64,000 nucleotides of DNA from Bacillus sp. AFS073361 (GCF_002567005.1 NZ_NUZU01000004.1:186001-250000); one strand, 5' to 3'; positions 15,423-30,670 are shown, numbered from the stretch's first letter. Translations and numbers: made by a program. The notes: generated by a model not told the origin, from the sequence alone.

Positions 15423-17290
15423 CGTAAGTACCCCCCTGTTAATGCAAAGATGACGACGAGAACCGCGAGTCCGACAAAGGCCACCGCACCGTACGTTTGA
15501 ACCTGTCCGGATTGCAGTTTCGACCCTGCGGCGCCAAGTCCTTGAACAATTCCGACCACGCCTTTGACGAGTCCTTCAACAAGGAACACATCAATGAAAC
15601 GTAAGAAGTAGCTGACACCTTTTGTGAATGCCACCACTGTCAGTTGATAAAACTCGTCAACGTAATACTTGTTTAATAAAATCGTATGCAGCGTATCGCC
15701 CGATCCGCTTAACCAGTCGCGGGCGATGGAACGTTTGTTGTACATCAAGTAGGCAAGGAAAATTCCTGCTAGGGAAACGACCGTTGCAGCAATCATAATC
15801 CAAGCCGGTCCTTCCACGTGGCCTTGGTGTGCCAACGCTTCGTTGCCATCAACGAGCCAATCGCCAAGGAATGTTCCGAACCACGGTGTATTGACATAAC
15901 CAGCGATTATGGCTAGAACGCCAAGAACGACCATTGGTAAGGTCATATTGGATGGCGATTCATGGACATGCTGTTGGTTGCCGCGTGCTTTACCCGTAAA
16001 GACTAGGAAGAACAAGCGGAACATATAGAATGCCGTCATGAAGGCCGCCGCAAGGGCTAAGAAAAAGAGAACAGGATGTCCGCTTTCCCAGGCCGCTACT
16101 AAAATTTCATCTTTTGAGAAGAATCCGGAAAGCCCTGGGACACCGCTGATTGCCAGTGTTCCAATTAGGAATAGCGGTCCAGTAAGCTTGAGCTTTTTCC
16201 AAAGTCCGCCCATTTCTTCGATGTTCTGAGTATGTACCGCGTGAATGACAGAACCAGCTGCCAAGAACAGAAGCGCCTTGAAGAAGGCATGTGTCATCAA
16301 GTGGAATACCCCCGCCACATAGCCCGCAGATCCTAGGGCCAGCATCATGTAGCCAAGCTGTGAAACCGTTGAATACGCGAGTACCCGTTTGATATCGGTT
16401 TGTACAAGACCAATGCTTGCGGCGAAAATTGCCGTAAATGCACCGATCACAGCGATCGTAAGGAGCGCTGTATGGCTCGCCTCAAACAATGGAAATAGTG
16501 CCGCAACCAAGTAAACCCCAGCCGCAACCATCGTCGCCGCGTGGATTAACGCCGACACTGGCGTCGGACCTTCCATCGCATCCGGAAGCCACGTGTGGAG
16601 CGGGAACTGACCTGACTTACCAACCGCTCCAATGAAAATTAGGATCGCGGTTAAGGTAATCATGGTGCCTGACACCGCACCGGCATCAACCGCCGCGAAA
16701 ATTTCACTATATTCAAAGCTTTTGGTTTCCCAGAATAGCAGAATCATGCCGATAAATAAGCCCACATCCCCGATCCGGGTCATGATGAATGCCTTTTTAG
16801 CCGCAGCTTTGGCTTCGTCTTTGTAAAAATAAAAACCGATTAATAGGAAGGAACCGACACCGACAAGTTCCCAGAAAATGTAGGTTTGCAGCAGATTAGG
16901 CGATATAACTAGGCCAAGCATCGCAAACGTAAATAATCCTAAATAGGCATAGAATACCGGAAACCGCTCGTCTCCTTGCATATAACCTTTGGAGTAGGTA
17001 TGTACCAAGAAACTTACGAGCGATACGATAAACAGCATTAATGCATTTAATTGATTCACTTCAAAGCCCGCTGTTAGATGCATATCTCCTATCGTGAGCC
17101 AGTCGAATTTCGTGACATAGGTCGGCTCTTTGAAGCGCTCGAATAAAACCAAAATCGAGTAGACAAGTGATGCCAGCGTGAGAAGAATCCCCACATAGGC
17201 ACTTGCTTCCTTCAGTCGCTTCCCGAAAAGAAGAAGGATCAAAAACGATAATAGCGGGAAAAGCGGTATGAGCCATGCATTCTCCATCAT
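15419..17290 (-). CDS. nuoL: NADH-quinone oxidoreductase subunit L
   Basis: A 623-residue membrane subunit with the antiporter-like core (FWELVGVGSFLLIGFY, GKSGQFPLHTWLPDAMEGPTP, DIKRVLAYSTVSQLGYMM) and the C-terminal lateral helix extension that clamps the membrane arm. ATG at 17290 is preferred (AAAGGGG 9 nt upstream) over a GTG two codons earlier. Residues 206-209, VSGT in the loop before the helix MITLTAILIFIGAVGKS, are encoded by a copy of the dispersed 13-mer GGTGTCAGGCACC. nuoK and nuoL are 69 bp apart, the only other loose joint besides nuoI-nuoH. Confidence 0.96.
   Translation of the reverse strand: MMENAWLIPLFPLLSFLILLLFGKRLKEASAYVGILLTLASLVYSILVLFERFKEPTYVTKFDWLTIGDMHLTAGFEVNQLNALMLFIVSLVSFLVHTYSKGYMQGDERFPVFYAYLGLFTFAMLGLVISPNLLQTYIFWELVGVGSFLLIGFYFYKDEAKAAAKKAFIMTRIGDVGLFIGMILLFWETKSFEYSEIFAAVDAGAVSGTMITLTAILIFIGAVGKSGQFPLHTWLPDAMEGPTPVSALIHAATMVAAGVYLVAALFPLFEASHTALLTIAVIGAFTAIFAASIGLVQTDIKRVLAYSTVSQLGYMMLALGSAGYVAGVFHLMTHAFFKALLFLAAGSVIHAVHTQNIEEMGGLWKKLKLTGPLFLIGTLAISGVPGLSGFFSKDEILVAAWESGHPVLFFLALAAAFMTAFYMFRLFFLVFTGKARGNQQHVHESPSNMTLPMVVLGVLAIIAGYVNTPWFGTFLGDWLVDGNEALAHQGHVEGPAWIMIAATVVSLAGIFLAYLMYNKRSIARDWLSGSGDTLHTILLNKYYVDEFYQLTVVAFTKGVSYFLRFIDVFLVEGLVKGVVGIVQGLGAAGSKLQSGQVQTYGAVAFVGLAVLVVIFALTGGYLR
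16664..16676. repeat. GGTGTCAGGCACC copy inside nuoL
   Basis: A perfect copy in the coding strand of nuoL, read as Val-Ser-Gly-Thr (residues 206-209) in a loop between membrane helices. Confidence 0.9.
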
Positions 17291-17359
17291 TATCACTATC
17301 CCCTTTCGAATGATACAAACATCACCATTCGAATTTTGTTGAAAGACAATTTCTTGTGT

Positions 17360-17674
17360 CTAGTTTTTCATTGTGTCCATCTCATCGATGTTGACGGTTT
17401 TTCTAGCGCGGTAGAGCGAGATTAAGATCGCTAGACCAACGGCTGCTTCGGCCGCTGCCACACTGATGGCGAACAGAGCGAAGATTTGGCCCGTGATCGA
17501 CGGCGCCATTCCATATTTGCTGAAGGTGACGAGATTAATATTCACGGCATTCAGCATCAATTCAATCGAAATCAAGACAATAACGGTATTTCTTTTTGTC
17601 AGTGCACCGTATAAGCCGATGCAAAATAAGATTAAAGCTAGTGCCAGGAAGGCTGAAGCGGGAACGGAACTCAT
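17360..17674 (-). CDS. nuoK: NADH-quinone oxidoreductase subunit K
   Basis: A 104-residue protein with three membrane helices. The conserved glutamates of the membrane proton path are in [15 protein letters not shown] and [15 protein letters not shown]. The start overlaps the nuoJ stop by ATGA. Size and order nuoJ-nuoK-nuoL are standard. Confidence 0.96.
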   Translation of the reverse strand: MSSVPASAFLALALILFCIGLYGALTKRNTVIVLISIELMLNAVNINLVTFSKYGMAPSITGQIFALFAISVAAAEAAVGLAILISLYRARKTVNIDEMDTMKN

Positions 17675-18189
17675 TTATCATCCGCCTCCTTCTTCTCGTT
17701 TTTCGCTAAGATAATCGAACCAACTAGGGCGACTAATAGTAAAACAGACGTTAACTCAAATGGAATGATGTATTTTGAGTAAAGTGCTTTACCAATTTGC
17801 ATCGTGTTATTTTCATGCAAAGTGGTCGGAACCTGTTCGATATTGAAATCGTAAATCCCAAGATAAACGGCAAACGCAAAGCCGACAATCCCTAAGAAAA
17901 CAAGGATTTTTCTCCATTTGCCTGTTTTCGGTTCATGCTCATCATTATGCTTCGTTAACATGATTCCAAATAGCATAATGATTGTAATGGCACCGGAATA
18001 GATTAAGATTTGCACTGCGGCCACAAATTCAGCGGACAGGACTACGTAAATACCAGCGATTGCTACAAAGGTGAAAATCAGTGAAACGACCATATGCACA
18101 ACCTTGGTAAGGTTTAAAAGCAGCACACCGCCGATAATGGCAACAAGTGCAAGCCCCATAAATGCGAGGAATTCCCCCGAAATGGTCAT
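17671..18189 (-). CDS. nuoJ: NADH-quinone oxidoreductase subunit J
   Basis: A 172-residue membrane subunit with five helices, including the glycine-rich helix [20 protein letters not shown], the TM3 element that undergoes a helix-to-pi-bulge change in complex I. A basic cytoplasmic loop ([16 protein letters not shown]) follows. It overlaps nuoI and nuoK by ATGA at each end. Confidence 0.95.
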   Translation of the reverse strand: MTISGEFLAFMGLALVAIIGGVLLLNLTKVVHMVVSLIFTFVAIAGIYVVLSAEFVAAVQILIYSGAITIIMLFGIMLTKHNDEHEPKTGKWRKILVFLGIVGFAFAVYLGIYDFNIEQVPTTLHENNTMQIGKALYSKYIIPFELTSVLLLVALVGSIILAKNEKKEADDK

Positions 18190-18605
18190 GGTTTATTCAC
18201 CTGCCGCATGTTTTCGTCGTTTTCATCTAACCATTCTAGGTTTTTAAATAACATGTCACGGCTGTATTCAGCGAGCTCGAAGTTATTGGTCATGATGATT
18301 GCTTCTGTCGGGCACACCTCCGTACATAGGTCACAAAGGATGCAAATTTCAAAGTTGATATCATAGGTATCAATGATTTTCCCTTTTTTTGCAGGGTCCG
18401 GATGCTTTTTACCCGTTAAATTAATACAATCCGTCGGGCAGATATTCATGCACTGATTACACACAATACACTTCTCCGGATAAAACTTTTGAATCCCGCG
18501 GAACCGGTCTGGCAGTGGAATCGGCTTATTTGGATAATCATAAGTAACCTTTTCGCGCGTCAAGTTCTTAAGGGTATATTTCAAGCCTTTTGCTAATCCA
18601 AGCAC
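18186..18605 (-). CDS. nuoI: NADH-quinone oxidoreductase subunit I (two 4Fe-4S clusters)
   Basis: About 139 residues with two ferredoxin motifs, CIVCNQCMNICPTDC and CILCDLCTEVCPTEA, that ligate clusters N6a and N6b and pass electrons towards NuoB. GTG at 18605 is chosen since AAGGGG lies 8-9 nt upstream; GTG at 18614 is almost in contact with that site. It follows nuoH after a 115-bp gap that holds two GGTGTCAGGCACC repeats, while the downstream genes overlap tightly. Confidence 0.93.
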   Translation of the reverse strand: MLGLAKGLKYTLKNLTREKVTYDYPNKPIPLPDRFRGIQKFYPEKCIVCNQCMNICPTDCINLTGKKHPDPAKKGKIIDTYDINFEICILCDLCTEVCPTEAIIMTNNFELAEYSRDMLFKNLEWLDENDENMRQVNKP

Positions 18606-18641
18606 GTTTTTCACCCCTTTTACATTTTAAAGATTGTTATT

Positions 18642-18709
18642 GGTGTCAGGCACCATTTATGGTGTTGCCATCATTTCTACTGTCTACACCTTGCTTGGTG
18701 TCAGGCACC
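18642..18709. repeat. Two direct GGTGTCAGGCACC copies in the nuoH-nuoI gap
   Basis: Perfect copies at 18642-18654 and 18697-18709 in the same orientation, in the 115-bp spacer between nuoH and nuoI. Between them a weaker GGTGTTGCCATC...TGTCTACACC stretch resembles a decayed copy. Confidence 0.9.
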
Positions 18710-18720
18710 AGTATAGCCCA

Positions 18721-19725
18721 TTAAAAGAATAGTGACTTAATTAATGCAGTTAAGAATATATTCGCTAGTGCGATTGGCAGGAGGACTTTCCAGCCGAATT
18801 CCATGAGTTTGTCGGCGCGGAAACGCGGTAAGGTGGCCCGCAGCCAAATATAAACAAAGACAACGACGCTGAATTTAACCGCGAACCAGACTGCACCTGG
18901 GATAAAGTCCAAGAAACCAAATGGCGCCAGCCAGCCGCCAAGGAAGACGACGGTAATCAAGGCAGACATTGCGAATAAATACACATATTCTGCGAGCATA
19001 AAGAAGGCCCAGCGGAATCCAGTATACTCGACGTGGTATCCAGCAACAAGCTCGTTTTCCGATTCCGGCAAGTCAAATGGTGTCCGGTTTAACTCGGCAA
19101 TCGAGGCGATGAAAAAGATAATAAAGCCGATTGGCTGTAAGAGTATAAACCAGCCATGCTTTTGTGCTTCGACCATATCATTTAGATTTAAGCTTCCTGT
19201 TAAAAGGATGACACCTAGTACCGACATAACTAACGGGATTTCGTAGGAAATCATCTGAGCTGATGCACGCATGCCTCCTAAGAGAGCGTACTTGTTATTC
19301 GAGGCCCAGCCGCCAAGCAGCATGCCGAAGGTGGTTAATCCGCTCACTGCGATATAGTAAAGTAATCCAACACCGATATCAGCGAACTGAAAGGCATCCG
19401 TGAACGGCATCGTGGCCAGCACCATAAACGAAGGTGCGAAGGCAATGACCGGCGCAATGATAAATAATGGTTTATCAGCTGCTTTCGGAATGATGTCCTC
19501 TTTTAGTAACAGCTTAAGAACGTCAGCAACGGTTTGCAAGAGTCCCCATTTACCGCCGACCTGGTTTGGACCATGACGCAGCTGCATGTAACCCAAGACT
19601 TTCCGCTCTGCTAAAATTCCGTAGGTAACGAATCCTAATACAATTAAAAGCAAGACAGCGCCGAGTAAAAAGAAAATTCCAAAGTTAGCCCAACCCGGAC
19701 TTGACTGGAGCAATTCTTCTATCAT
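18721..19725 (-). CDS. nuoH: NADH-quinone oxidoreductase subunit H
   Basis: A 334-residue membrane subunit with eight helices at the foot of the quinone site. Conserved family stretches are ERKVLGYMQLRHGPNQVGGKWGL and, in the acidic loop, ELNRTPFDLPESENELVAGY. It links the quinone cavity with the membrane proton path. The ATG overlaps the nuoD stop by one base (TAATG). Confidence 0.96.
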   Translation of the reverse strand: MIEELLQSSPGWANFGIFFLLGAVLLLIVLGFVTYGILAERKVLGYMQLRHGPNQVGGKWGLLQTVADVLKLLLKEDIIPKAADKPLFIIAPVIAFAPSFMVLATMPFTDAFQFADIGVGLLYYIAVSGLTTFGMLLGGWASNNKYALLGGMRASAQMISYEIPLVMSVLGVILLTGSLNLNDMVEAQKHGWFILLQPIGFIIFFIASIAELNRTPFDLPESENELVAGYHVEYTGFRWAFFMLAEYVYLFAMSALITVVFLGGWLAPFGFLDFIPGAVWFAVKFSVVVFVYIWLRATLPRFRADKLMEFGWKVLLPIALANIFLTALIKSLFF

Positions 19726-20825
19726 TAGCCGTCAACCTCCCCAAGGACAATATCCACTGCCCCTAAAATAGCGATCATGTTTGCAATATTTTCACCCTTT
19801 AATAGTTTCGGGAGAATTTGCAGGTTATAGAAGGACGGTCTTCTAAACTTTAAGCGGTACGGCTCTTTTTTACCGTCGCTATAAATATAGCAGCCAATCT
19901 CTCCGCGCGGTGATTCAATTCGGACAAATGCCTCTCCCTTAGGTGCCTTTATGATTTTCGGCACTTTCGCTAAAATTGGTCCTTCGGCTGGGAATTGTTC
20001 CACTGCCTGTTCAAGGATATTCAAGGATTGTTCAATCTCAGCCAGGCGCAAATGGTAGCGGGCCAAGCAATCGCCTTCTTCTGAAGTTGGCACATCAAAT
20101 TCAAAACGATTATAGACAGAATAGGGTTCATCTTTACGGAGATCCCATTTCACGCCGGTACTGCGAAGATTCGGTCCGCTCAAGGAATACTGGAGCGCCT
20201 CTTCCTTCGTGTACTTCCCAATTCCCTTTACCCGGTCAAGGAAGATTTCATTGCCGGACACCAGTTCGTGATAGCCTTTCAGCTGTCCGCGCAGGTAAGG
20301 AACAAAGCTGCCTACTTTTTCAATCCAGCCTTCAGGTGCATCCCACTTCACACCGCCAACGCGCATATAGTTGAAGGTCAAACGTGCCCCTGATAATTCA
20401 TTCAGCATATTGATAATCATTTCACGGTCACGGAAGGCATAAATGAACGGGCTGGTTGCACCAAGGTCGAGGATATAAGTTCCCCAGGCAACAAGGTGGC
20501 TGGCAATCCGGTTCAATTCCATCGCAATCACGCGCAAGAAATCAGCTCGCTCAGGCACTTCAATCCCCATCATCGTTTCGACGGCATGACAGATGACATA
20601 GTTATTGGTCATGGAGGACAAATAGTCCATCCGGTCTGTATATGGAATAATCTGCGTATATTGCAGATCTTCAGCTAATTTTTCTGTCCCACGGTGTAAG
20701 TAACCGATGACAGGCGTTGCTTCGGTAATAATTTCCCCATCAATTTTAACGACGAGACGGAACACTCCGTGCGTACTTGGATGCTGAGGACCGACGTTTA
20801 ATATCATTTCTTCTGTTCTGATCAT
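19725..20825 (-). CDS. nuoD: NADH-quinone oxidoreductase subunit D
   Basis: A 366-residue 49-kDa-type subunit related to NiFe-hydrogenase large subunits. N-terminal MILNVGPQHPSTHGVFRLV holds the conserved quinone-site His loop; RVGGVKWDAPEGW and the C-terminal LPKLLKGENIANMIAILGAVDIVLGEVD are typical. With NuoB it forms the quinone-binding pocket. It is 3 bp from nuoC and separate from it, unlike the fused NuoCD of enterobacteria. Confidence 0.96.
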   Translation of the reverse strand: MIRTEEMILNVGPQHPSTHGVFRLVVKIDGEIITEATPVIGYLHRGTEKLAEDLQYTQIIPYTDRMDYLSSMTNNYVICHAVETMMGIEVPERADFLRVIAMELNRIASHLVAWGTYILDLGATSPFIYAFRDREMIINMLNELSGARLTFNYMRVGGVKWDAPEGWIEKVGSFVPYLRGQLKGYHELVSGNEIFLDRVKGIGKYTKEEALQYSLSGPNLRSTGVKWDLRKDEPYSVYNRFEFDVPTSEEGDCLARYHLRLAEIEQSLNILEQAVEQFPAEGPILAKVPKIIKAPKGEAFVRIESPRGEIGCYIYSDGKKEPYRLKFRRPSFYNLQILPKLLKGENIANMIAILGAVDIVLGEVDG

Positions 20826-20828
20826 TGG

Positions 20829-22151
20829 TTACACCTCCACGTCGTACGGCTCGTAATCTTTGCGCAGTGGATGGCCAACCCAATCTTCGCCAAGCAGGAT
20901 ACGACGTAAGTCCGGATGTCCTGGAAACTTAATTCCAAGTAAATCATAGGCTTCGCACTCAGGCCATTCTGCCCCGGCCCAAAGCGGCTGCAAGGACTCG
21001 ATTGTTGGTTCGCTGCGGTCAATCTTCACTTTAAAAGCAACCGATTGACGATTTTTGTATGAGTATAAGTGAACATATACTTCCATATGTGTCACAAAGT
21101 CTGTCCCATGAAGTTCTGATAAATAATCAAACCCTAACTGCTCATTGTACTTTAAAAATTGAGCTACTTTGAAATAGGTATCAGGCTTCACCACAAGGGT
21201 GGGAACATCCTTAGAAAGTTTATTAATATAAGAATCTTCTAAAACATCTGCACCTAGGTGCTCAGTTATGACCCTCACATACTTGTCTAGGTATGGCTGG
21301 TTTGGTGATGGCTGCTCTGCAGCTGCTGGTGCTGCCGTGTCATCCGTTTTTCCTGCACCTGCGGCTTTTGCCTTGGCTGCTGCCGCTGCTTTCGCCTTCG
21401 CTTTTGCGGCCGCGATCGCTTTTGCTTTCTCGTCATCGACACCCGCTGCGTCTGCTCCAGCTCCGCCAGCTTTAGCTTTGGCCGCCGCCGCTGCCTTTGC
21501 CTTGGCTGCCGCTGCTGCTTTCGCCTTGGCCGCTGCTGCCGCTTTCGCCTTGGCATCGTCACCAGCTGGAGAATCGGTTTCTTCGGCTGGGGCTCCACCG
21601 GCAAGTTCCATCGCTTTTTTCTTTGCCGCCGCCGCGGCCTTCGCTTTCGCTACCGCTGCTGCCTTTTTCTTCGCAAGATCGTCGCCATCTTCTGCTGCTG
21701 GTTCCGCTGGCGCCGCTTCTTCGGCTGGAGTTTCTCCACCGGCAAGCTCCATCGCTTTACGCTTCGCCGCGGCCGCAGCCTTCGCTTTCGCCACCGCTGC
21801 CGCCTTTTTCTTCGCGAGGTCATCGCTATCGTCCGCTGCTGGTTCTGATGGTTCTGCTGGCGTGGTATCTTCCGCTGGAGCTGAAGTGCCGCCTTGCTCC
21901 ATCGCCTTCCGTTTCGCTGCGGCCGCCGCCTTCGCCTTCGCAACAGCCTCGGCCTTTTTCTTCGCAAGATCATCTGCGTCATTTGCTGGAGCTGGAGCTT
22001 CAGCTTTAACTGGTTCGGCCGGCTTTTCTTCCTGCTTTGGAGCTGGTGCCGCTTCCCCAGCATCCTTCGCTGCTCGTTTTGCTGCCGCTGCTGCCTTGGC
22101 CTTCGCAACCGCTTCCTTCTTTAACTGTTCCAGATCTTTTTCCCCACTCAT
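20829..22151 (-). CDS. nuoC: NADH-quinone oxidoreductase subunit C with long Ala/Lys-rich N-terminal extension
   Basis: A 440-residue protein in which only the C-terminal 155 residues or so (from NQPYLDKYVRVITEHLG) are the 30-kDa subunit domain; its signature is the C-terminal EWPECEAYDLLGIKFPGHPDLRRILLGEDWVGHPLRKDY part. The first 285 residues are low complexity. Three to four imperfect repeats of about 50 residues carry DDLAKKKAAAVAKAKAAAAA, separated by Pro/Glu/Ala linkers, then shorter KAKAAAAA runs. This should be helical and strongly basic. From memory, shorter Lys/Ala extensions occur in NuoC of the B. cereus group. The start has AAGGTGATC upstream. No internal start before the core domain is convincing. 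Confidence 0.94.
   Translation of the reverse strand: MSGEKDLEQLKKEAVAKAKAAAAAKRAAKDAGEAAPAPKQEEKPAEPVKAEAPAPANDADDLAKKKAEAVAKAKAAAAAKRKAMEQGGTSAPAEDTTPAEPSEPAADDSDDLAKKKAAAVAKAKAAAAAKRKAMELAGGETPAEEAAPAEPAAEDGDDLAKKKAAAVAKAKAAAAAKKKAMELAGGAPAEETDSPAGDDAKAKAAAAAKAKAAAAAKAKAAAAAKAKAGGAGADAAGVDDEKAKAIAAAKAKAKAAAAAKAKAAGAGKTDDTAAPAAAEQPSPNQPYLDKYVRVITEHLGADVLEDSYINKLSKDVPTLVVKPDTYFKVAQFLKYNEQLGFDYLSELHGTDFVTHMEVYVHLYSYKNRQSVAFKVKIDRSEPTIESLQPLWAGAEWPECEAYDLLGIKFPGHPDLRRILLGEDWVGHPLRKDYEPYDVEV
21296..22151. repeat. Coding repeats in nuoC (Ala/Lys-rich, about 150-bp units)
   Basis: The 5' two thirds of nuoC consist of near-identical blocks on the coding strand; the TTCGCTTTCGC-like segments near 21640, 21780 and 21920 mark successive units, followed by a run of shorter 27-30 bp units around 21480-21560. 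The repetition makes long spurious open frames on the opposite strand. Confidence 0.85.
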
Positions 22152-22154
22152 TGG

Positions 22155-22667
22155 TTAGATCACCTTCTTCCCAGTCTTCGCTTCATAGCGAATCTTTTCC
22201 TTTAATTTATTGATTCCATAAATTAAAGCGGCTGGGTTTGGAGGGCATCCAGGTATGTATACATCGACAGGAACGATTTGATCGACTCCCTTAACGACTG
22301 AATAAGATTTTACATACGGCCCACCTGCTGTTGCACAAGAACCCATCGCAATGACCCATTTTGGCTCGGGCATTTGATCATATAATCGCCGTAAAATTGG
22401 CGCCATCTTCTTTGTCACGGTGCCCGACACAATCATACAATCCGACTGACGCGGCGACGTCCGGAAAAACGAACCTGAACGGTCCAAATCATAGTTTGCT
22501 CCACCCACACCCATCATTTCAATCGCACAACAAGCCAGACCAAATGTCACTGGGTAGATCGAACTGCTCCGGGCCCAAGCTTTAATTTGCTCTAGCGTTG
22601 TCATAAATACATTTCGCTGTAACTCTGCCATTTCTTGTTGTGAAATGCCATCTAGTTTTAATTCCAT
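22155..22667 (-). CDS. nuoB: NADH-quinone oxidoreductase subunit B (cluster N2)
   Basis: A 170-residue PSST subunit. The ligands of the terminal 4Fe-4S cluster N2 are in [11 protein letters not shown] (tandem cysteines), [10 protein letters not shown] and GCPPNP. It passes electrons to quinone at the NuoB/NuoD interface. The start overlaps the nuoA end by 10 bp; AGAAGG lies upstream. Confidence 0.96.
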   Translation of the reverse strand: MELKLDGISQQEMAELQRNVFMTTLEQIKAWARSSSIYPVTFGLACCAIEMMGVGGANYDLDRSGSFFRTSPRQSDCMIVSGTVTKKMAPILRRLYDQMPEPKWVIAMGSCATAGGPYVKSYSVVKGVDQIVPVDVYIPGCPPNPAALIYGINKLKEKIRYEAKTGKKVI

Positions 22668-23032
22668 CGTAGCACCTTCTTTTTCCAGGCATATACAAGG
22701 CCAATTAATAACATAATAACAAAAATTAACATCTCGATTAGCGCAAAAATCCCTAATCTATCATAGGCCACCGCCCAAGGATATAAAAACACCGTTTCTA
22801 CATCAAAAATAACAAACATTAGGGCAAAAATATAATAGCGGACATTGAACTGTACACGGGAATCGTGAAATGGATCAATACCGCTCTCATATGTGGTATA
22901 CTTCGCCTCACTCGGTTTATGAGGACGCAGAAGCTTACCTAAATATAACGCCACCACAGGCAGCAGCACCCCAAGACACAGAAATGCAAAAACAATCAGA
23001 TAATTATTCTGATATACATTTAGAAGTTCCAT
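22658..23032 (-). CDS. nuoA: NADH-quinone oxidoreductase subunit A
   Basis: A 124-residue membrane subunit with three helices and the conserved loop [24 protein letters not shown]. First gene of the operon. ATG at 23032 is chosen since TTGGAGGGG stands in front of it; an in-frame TTG five codons earlier overlaps the ribosome-binding site. A sigma-A promoter lies upstream. Confidence 0.95.
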   Translation of the reverse strand: MELLNVYQNNYLIVFAFLCLGVLLPVVALYLGKLLRPHKPSEAKYTTYESGIDPFHDSRVQFNVRYYIFALMFVIFDVETVFLYPWAVAYDRLGIFALIEMLIFVIMLLIGLVYAWKKKVLRWN

Positions 23033-23088
23033 GTCTATCCCCTCCAATGTTGTAAATTTTCATACTAGTAAATATTGTAACCGAATTC

Positions 23089-23117
23089 ATTATAGCATTG
23101 TTACAAACCCATGTCGA
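23089..23117 (-). promoter_or_regulatory. Sigma-A promoter of the nuo operon
   Basis: On the minus strand TCGACA (-35) and TATAAT (-10) are separated by 17 bp, 57 bp upstream of nuoA. Confidence 0.75.
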
Positions 23118-23153
23118 CAAGCCGCCTTCATAAAAATTGGGATTCTATCCGCC

Positions 23154-23221
23154 GCGAAATTCCCGGTTGAAAGGCTCTTAAGTGGTCGCTGCCAAAAGAG
23201 ACCTTCAAGCGGGAATTTTGC
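23154..23221. repeat. Imperfect inverted repeat, 26-bp arms, upstream of the nuo promoter
   Basis: Arms 23154-23179 and 23196-23221 match at 22 of 26 positions (GCGAAATTCCCGGTTGAA against GCAAAATTCCCGCTTGAA on the other strand), with a 16-nt loop. It sits about 40 bp upstream of the nuo -35 box. It could be a regulator site, a small-RNA stem or a relic element. Confidence 0.6.
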
Positions 23222-23581
23222 AAGTGCAGTTTGAGCAGAAGATAACGTGCCAACTAGAAGTCCCCAGTCAAACACCTAATAAATTCGACAACAACCTCTA
23301 TTTAACAACAAAATGTGAACAATGTCAGTGAGATTTGTCATAAAGCGTATATCTCATCTCTCTTTTTCAAATATCCCTTTTATTCTTCTAAAAAAGCAAT
23401 TTTTCTAAAACAAATAACATGTCCCTCTACCATCATATTCACAAGCTCCCATTTCATGCAAATAATCCAATATCGAGCACCAGTCCAGCTGAACAAGACG
23501 GTCAATGGACTATTCAAATTTCCGGGAAATACCTTTTAAAATCCCTATTTTTAGAAAGATTCCCCAGAATACATCACAACC
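23222..23581. other. Intergenic stretch between atpC and nuo regulatory region, no gene seen
   Basis: AT-rich sequence without a convincing coding region. Open frames on the plus strand (around 23315-23690) lack ribosome-binding sites and run into the atpC terminator. No known RNA motif recognised. Confidence 0.6.
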
Positions 23582-23633
23582 AAAAAAACCCCTCCAGCAA
23601 CAATTTCGGAAAAATTGCCGCCAAAGGGGTTTT
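23582..23633 (-). terminator. Intrinsic terminator of the atp operon
   Basis: On the minus strand AAACCCCTTTGGCGGCAATT pairs with AATTGTTGCTGGAGGGGTTT and is followed by TTTTGG, right after atpC. Confidence 0.9.
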
Positions 23634-23643
23634 ATCTATACTA

Positions 23644-24051
<408 letters not shown>

Positions 24052-24069
24052 TTACCCTCCAGGCTCAGT

Positions 24070-25530
<1,461 letters not shown>

Positions 25531-25643
25531 CTAAGCATTTTTGAAAAATGACCTCAGTGTGGCCCGCGCGCATTGTTCTAAACTGAACAAAATGAGTCGG
25601 GAACGGTATGATCGTTCCCTGCTCGAATCTAAATGGTTATACT

Positions 25644-25656
25644 GGTGTCAGGCACC
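25644..25656. repeat. GGTGTCAGGCACC copy in the atpG-atpD gap
   Basis: Single perfect copy extended on both sides (CTGGTGTCAGGCACCAG). Confidence 0.9.
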
Positions 25657-25670
25657 AGACTTGTTATTAA

Positions 25671-25792
25671 TGTCTAGCTGCAGCGCCTAGGGGCTCGGGG
25701 TCATAAGCCAATCCGTCAAGAAGGTTAAAGAGCAACCTTCTCGCCGGCTCGACTTATGCCTGTCGCCCCTGAACAAGGCGCTTCCGCTTTTC
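25671..25792 (-). repeat. Dispersed stem-loop element between atpG and atpD
   Basis: On the minus strand it begins GAAAAGCGGAAGCGCC immediately after the atpG TAA and ends CTGCAGCTAGACA. Inside are complementary segments around 25700-25765 (TAAGTCGAGCCGGCGAGAAGG against CCTTCTTGACGGATTGGCTTA in part). It has the same ends as the elements at 28321 and 58899. Similar sequences are, from memory, widespread in Bacillaceae intergenic regions. Confidence 0.75.
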
Positions 25793-26656
<864 letters not shown>

Positions 26657-26689
26657 TCACCACCCTTTTTCAAAGAATGTCTGGAAGGC

Positions 26690-26730
26690 GCGCGGCATCA
26701 TGTGAAATCTTCACACAGTGCCGCTCACCT
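26690..26730. repeat. Decayed inverted repeat in the atpA-atpG gap
   Basis: GGCATCATGTGAAATCTTCACACAGTGCCGCTCACC can fold on itself (GGCA-CATGTGAA/TTCACACAGTGCC) and resembles a degraded copy of the hairpin at 5097-5139. The normal atpA-atpG spacing is lengthened to about 100 bp. Confidence 0.45.
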
Positions 26731-26751
26731 TACCGTACTAAATGTCAGACC

Positions 26752-29562
<2,811 letters not shown>

Positions 29563-29634
29563 TTAACGATAGAAAAAACGCATAAATGAATGGCGAAGAT
29601 TTGTTGATCATCGCCAATGTAAATTTGCCTAAAA

Positions 29635-29874
<240 letters not shown>

Positions 29875-29934
29875 TTAAATGTATGAAACATAAATTATTT
29901 TTTTATAGTGTTCATAAAAATGAACGGTGTATTA

Positions 29935-30654
<720 letters not shown>

Positions 30655-30670
30655 TCACCTCGCTTCCGCT

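Noticed and set aside
21268..22158. Long open frame (296 codons) opposite nuoC
   Set aside because: It mirrors the Ala/Lys repeats of nuoC on the other strand, has no ribosome-binding site and encodes only low-complexity Ala/Phe sequence.
22420..22440. Copy of the 13-mer in nuoB (GGTGCCCGACAC)
   Set aside because: Two differences from the repeat, and it encodes the conserved SGTVTKK of NuoB.
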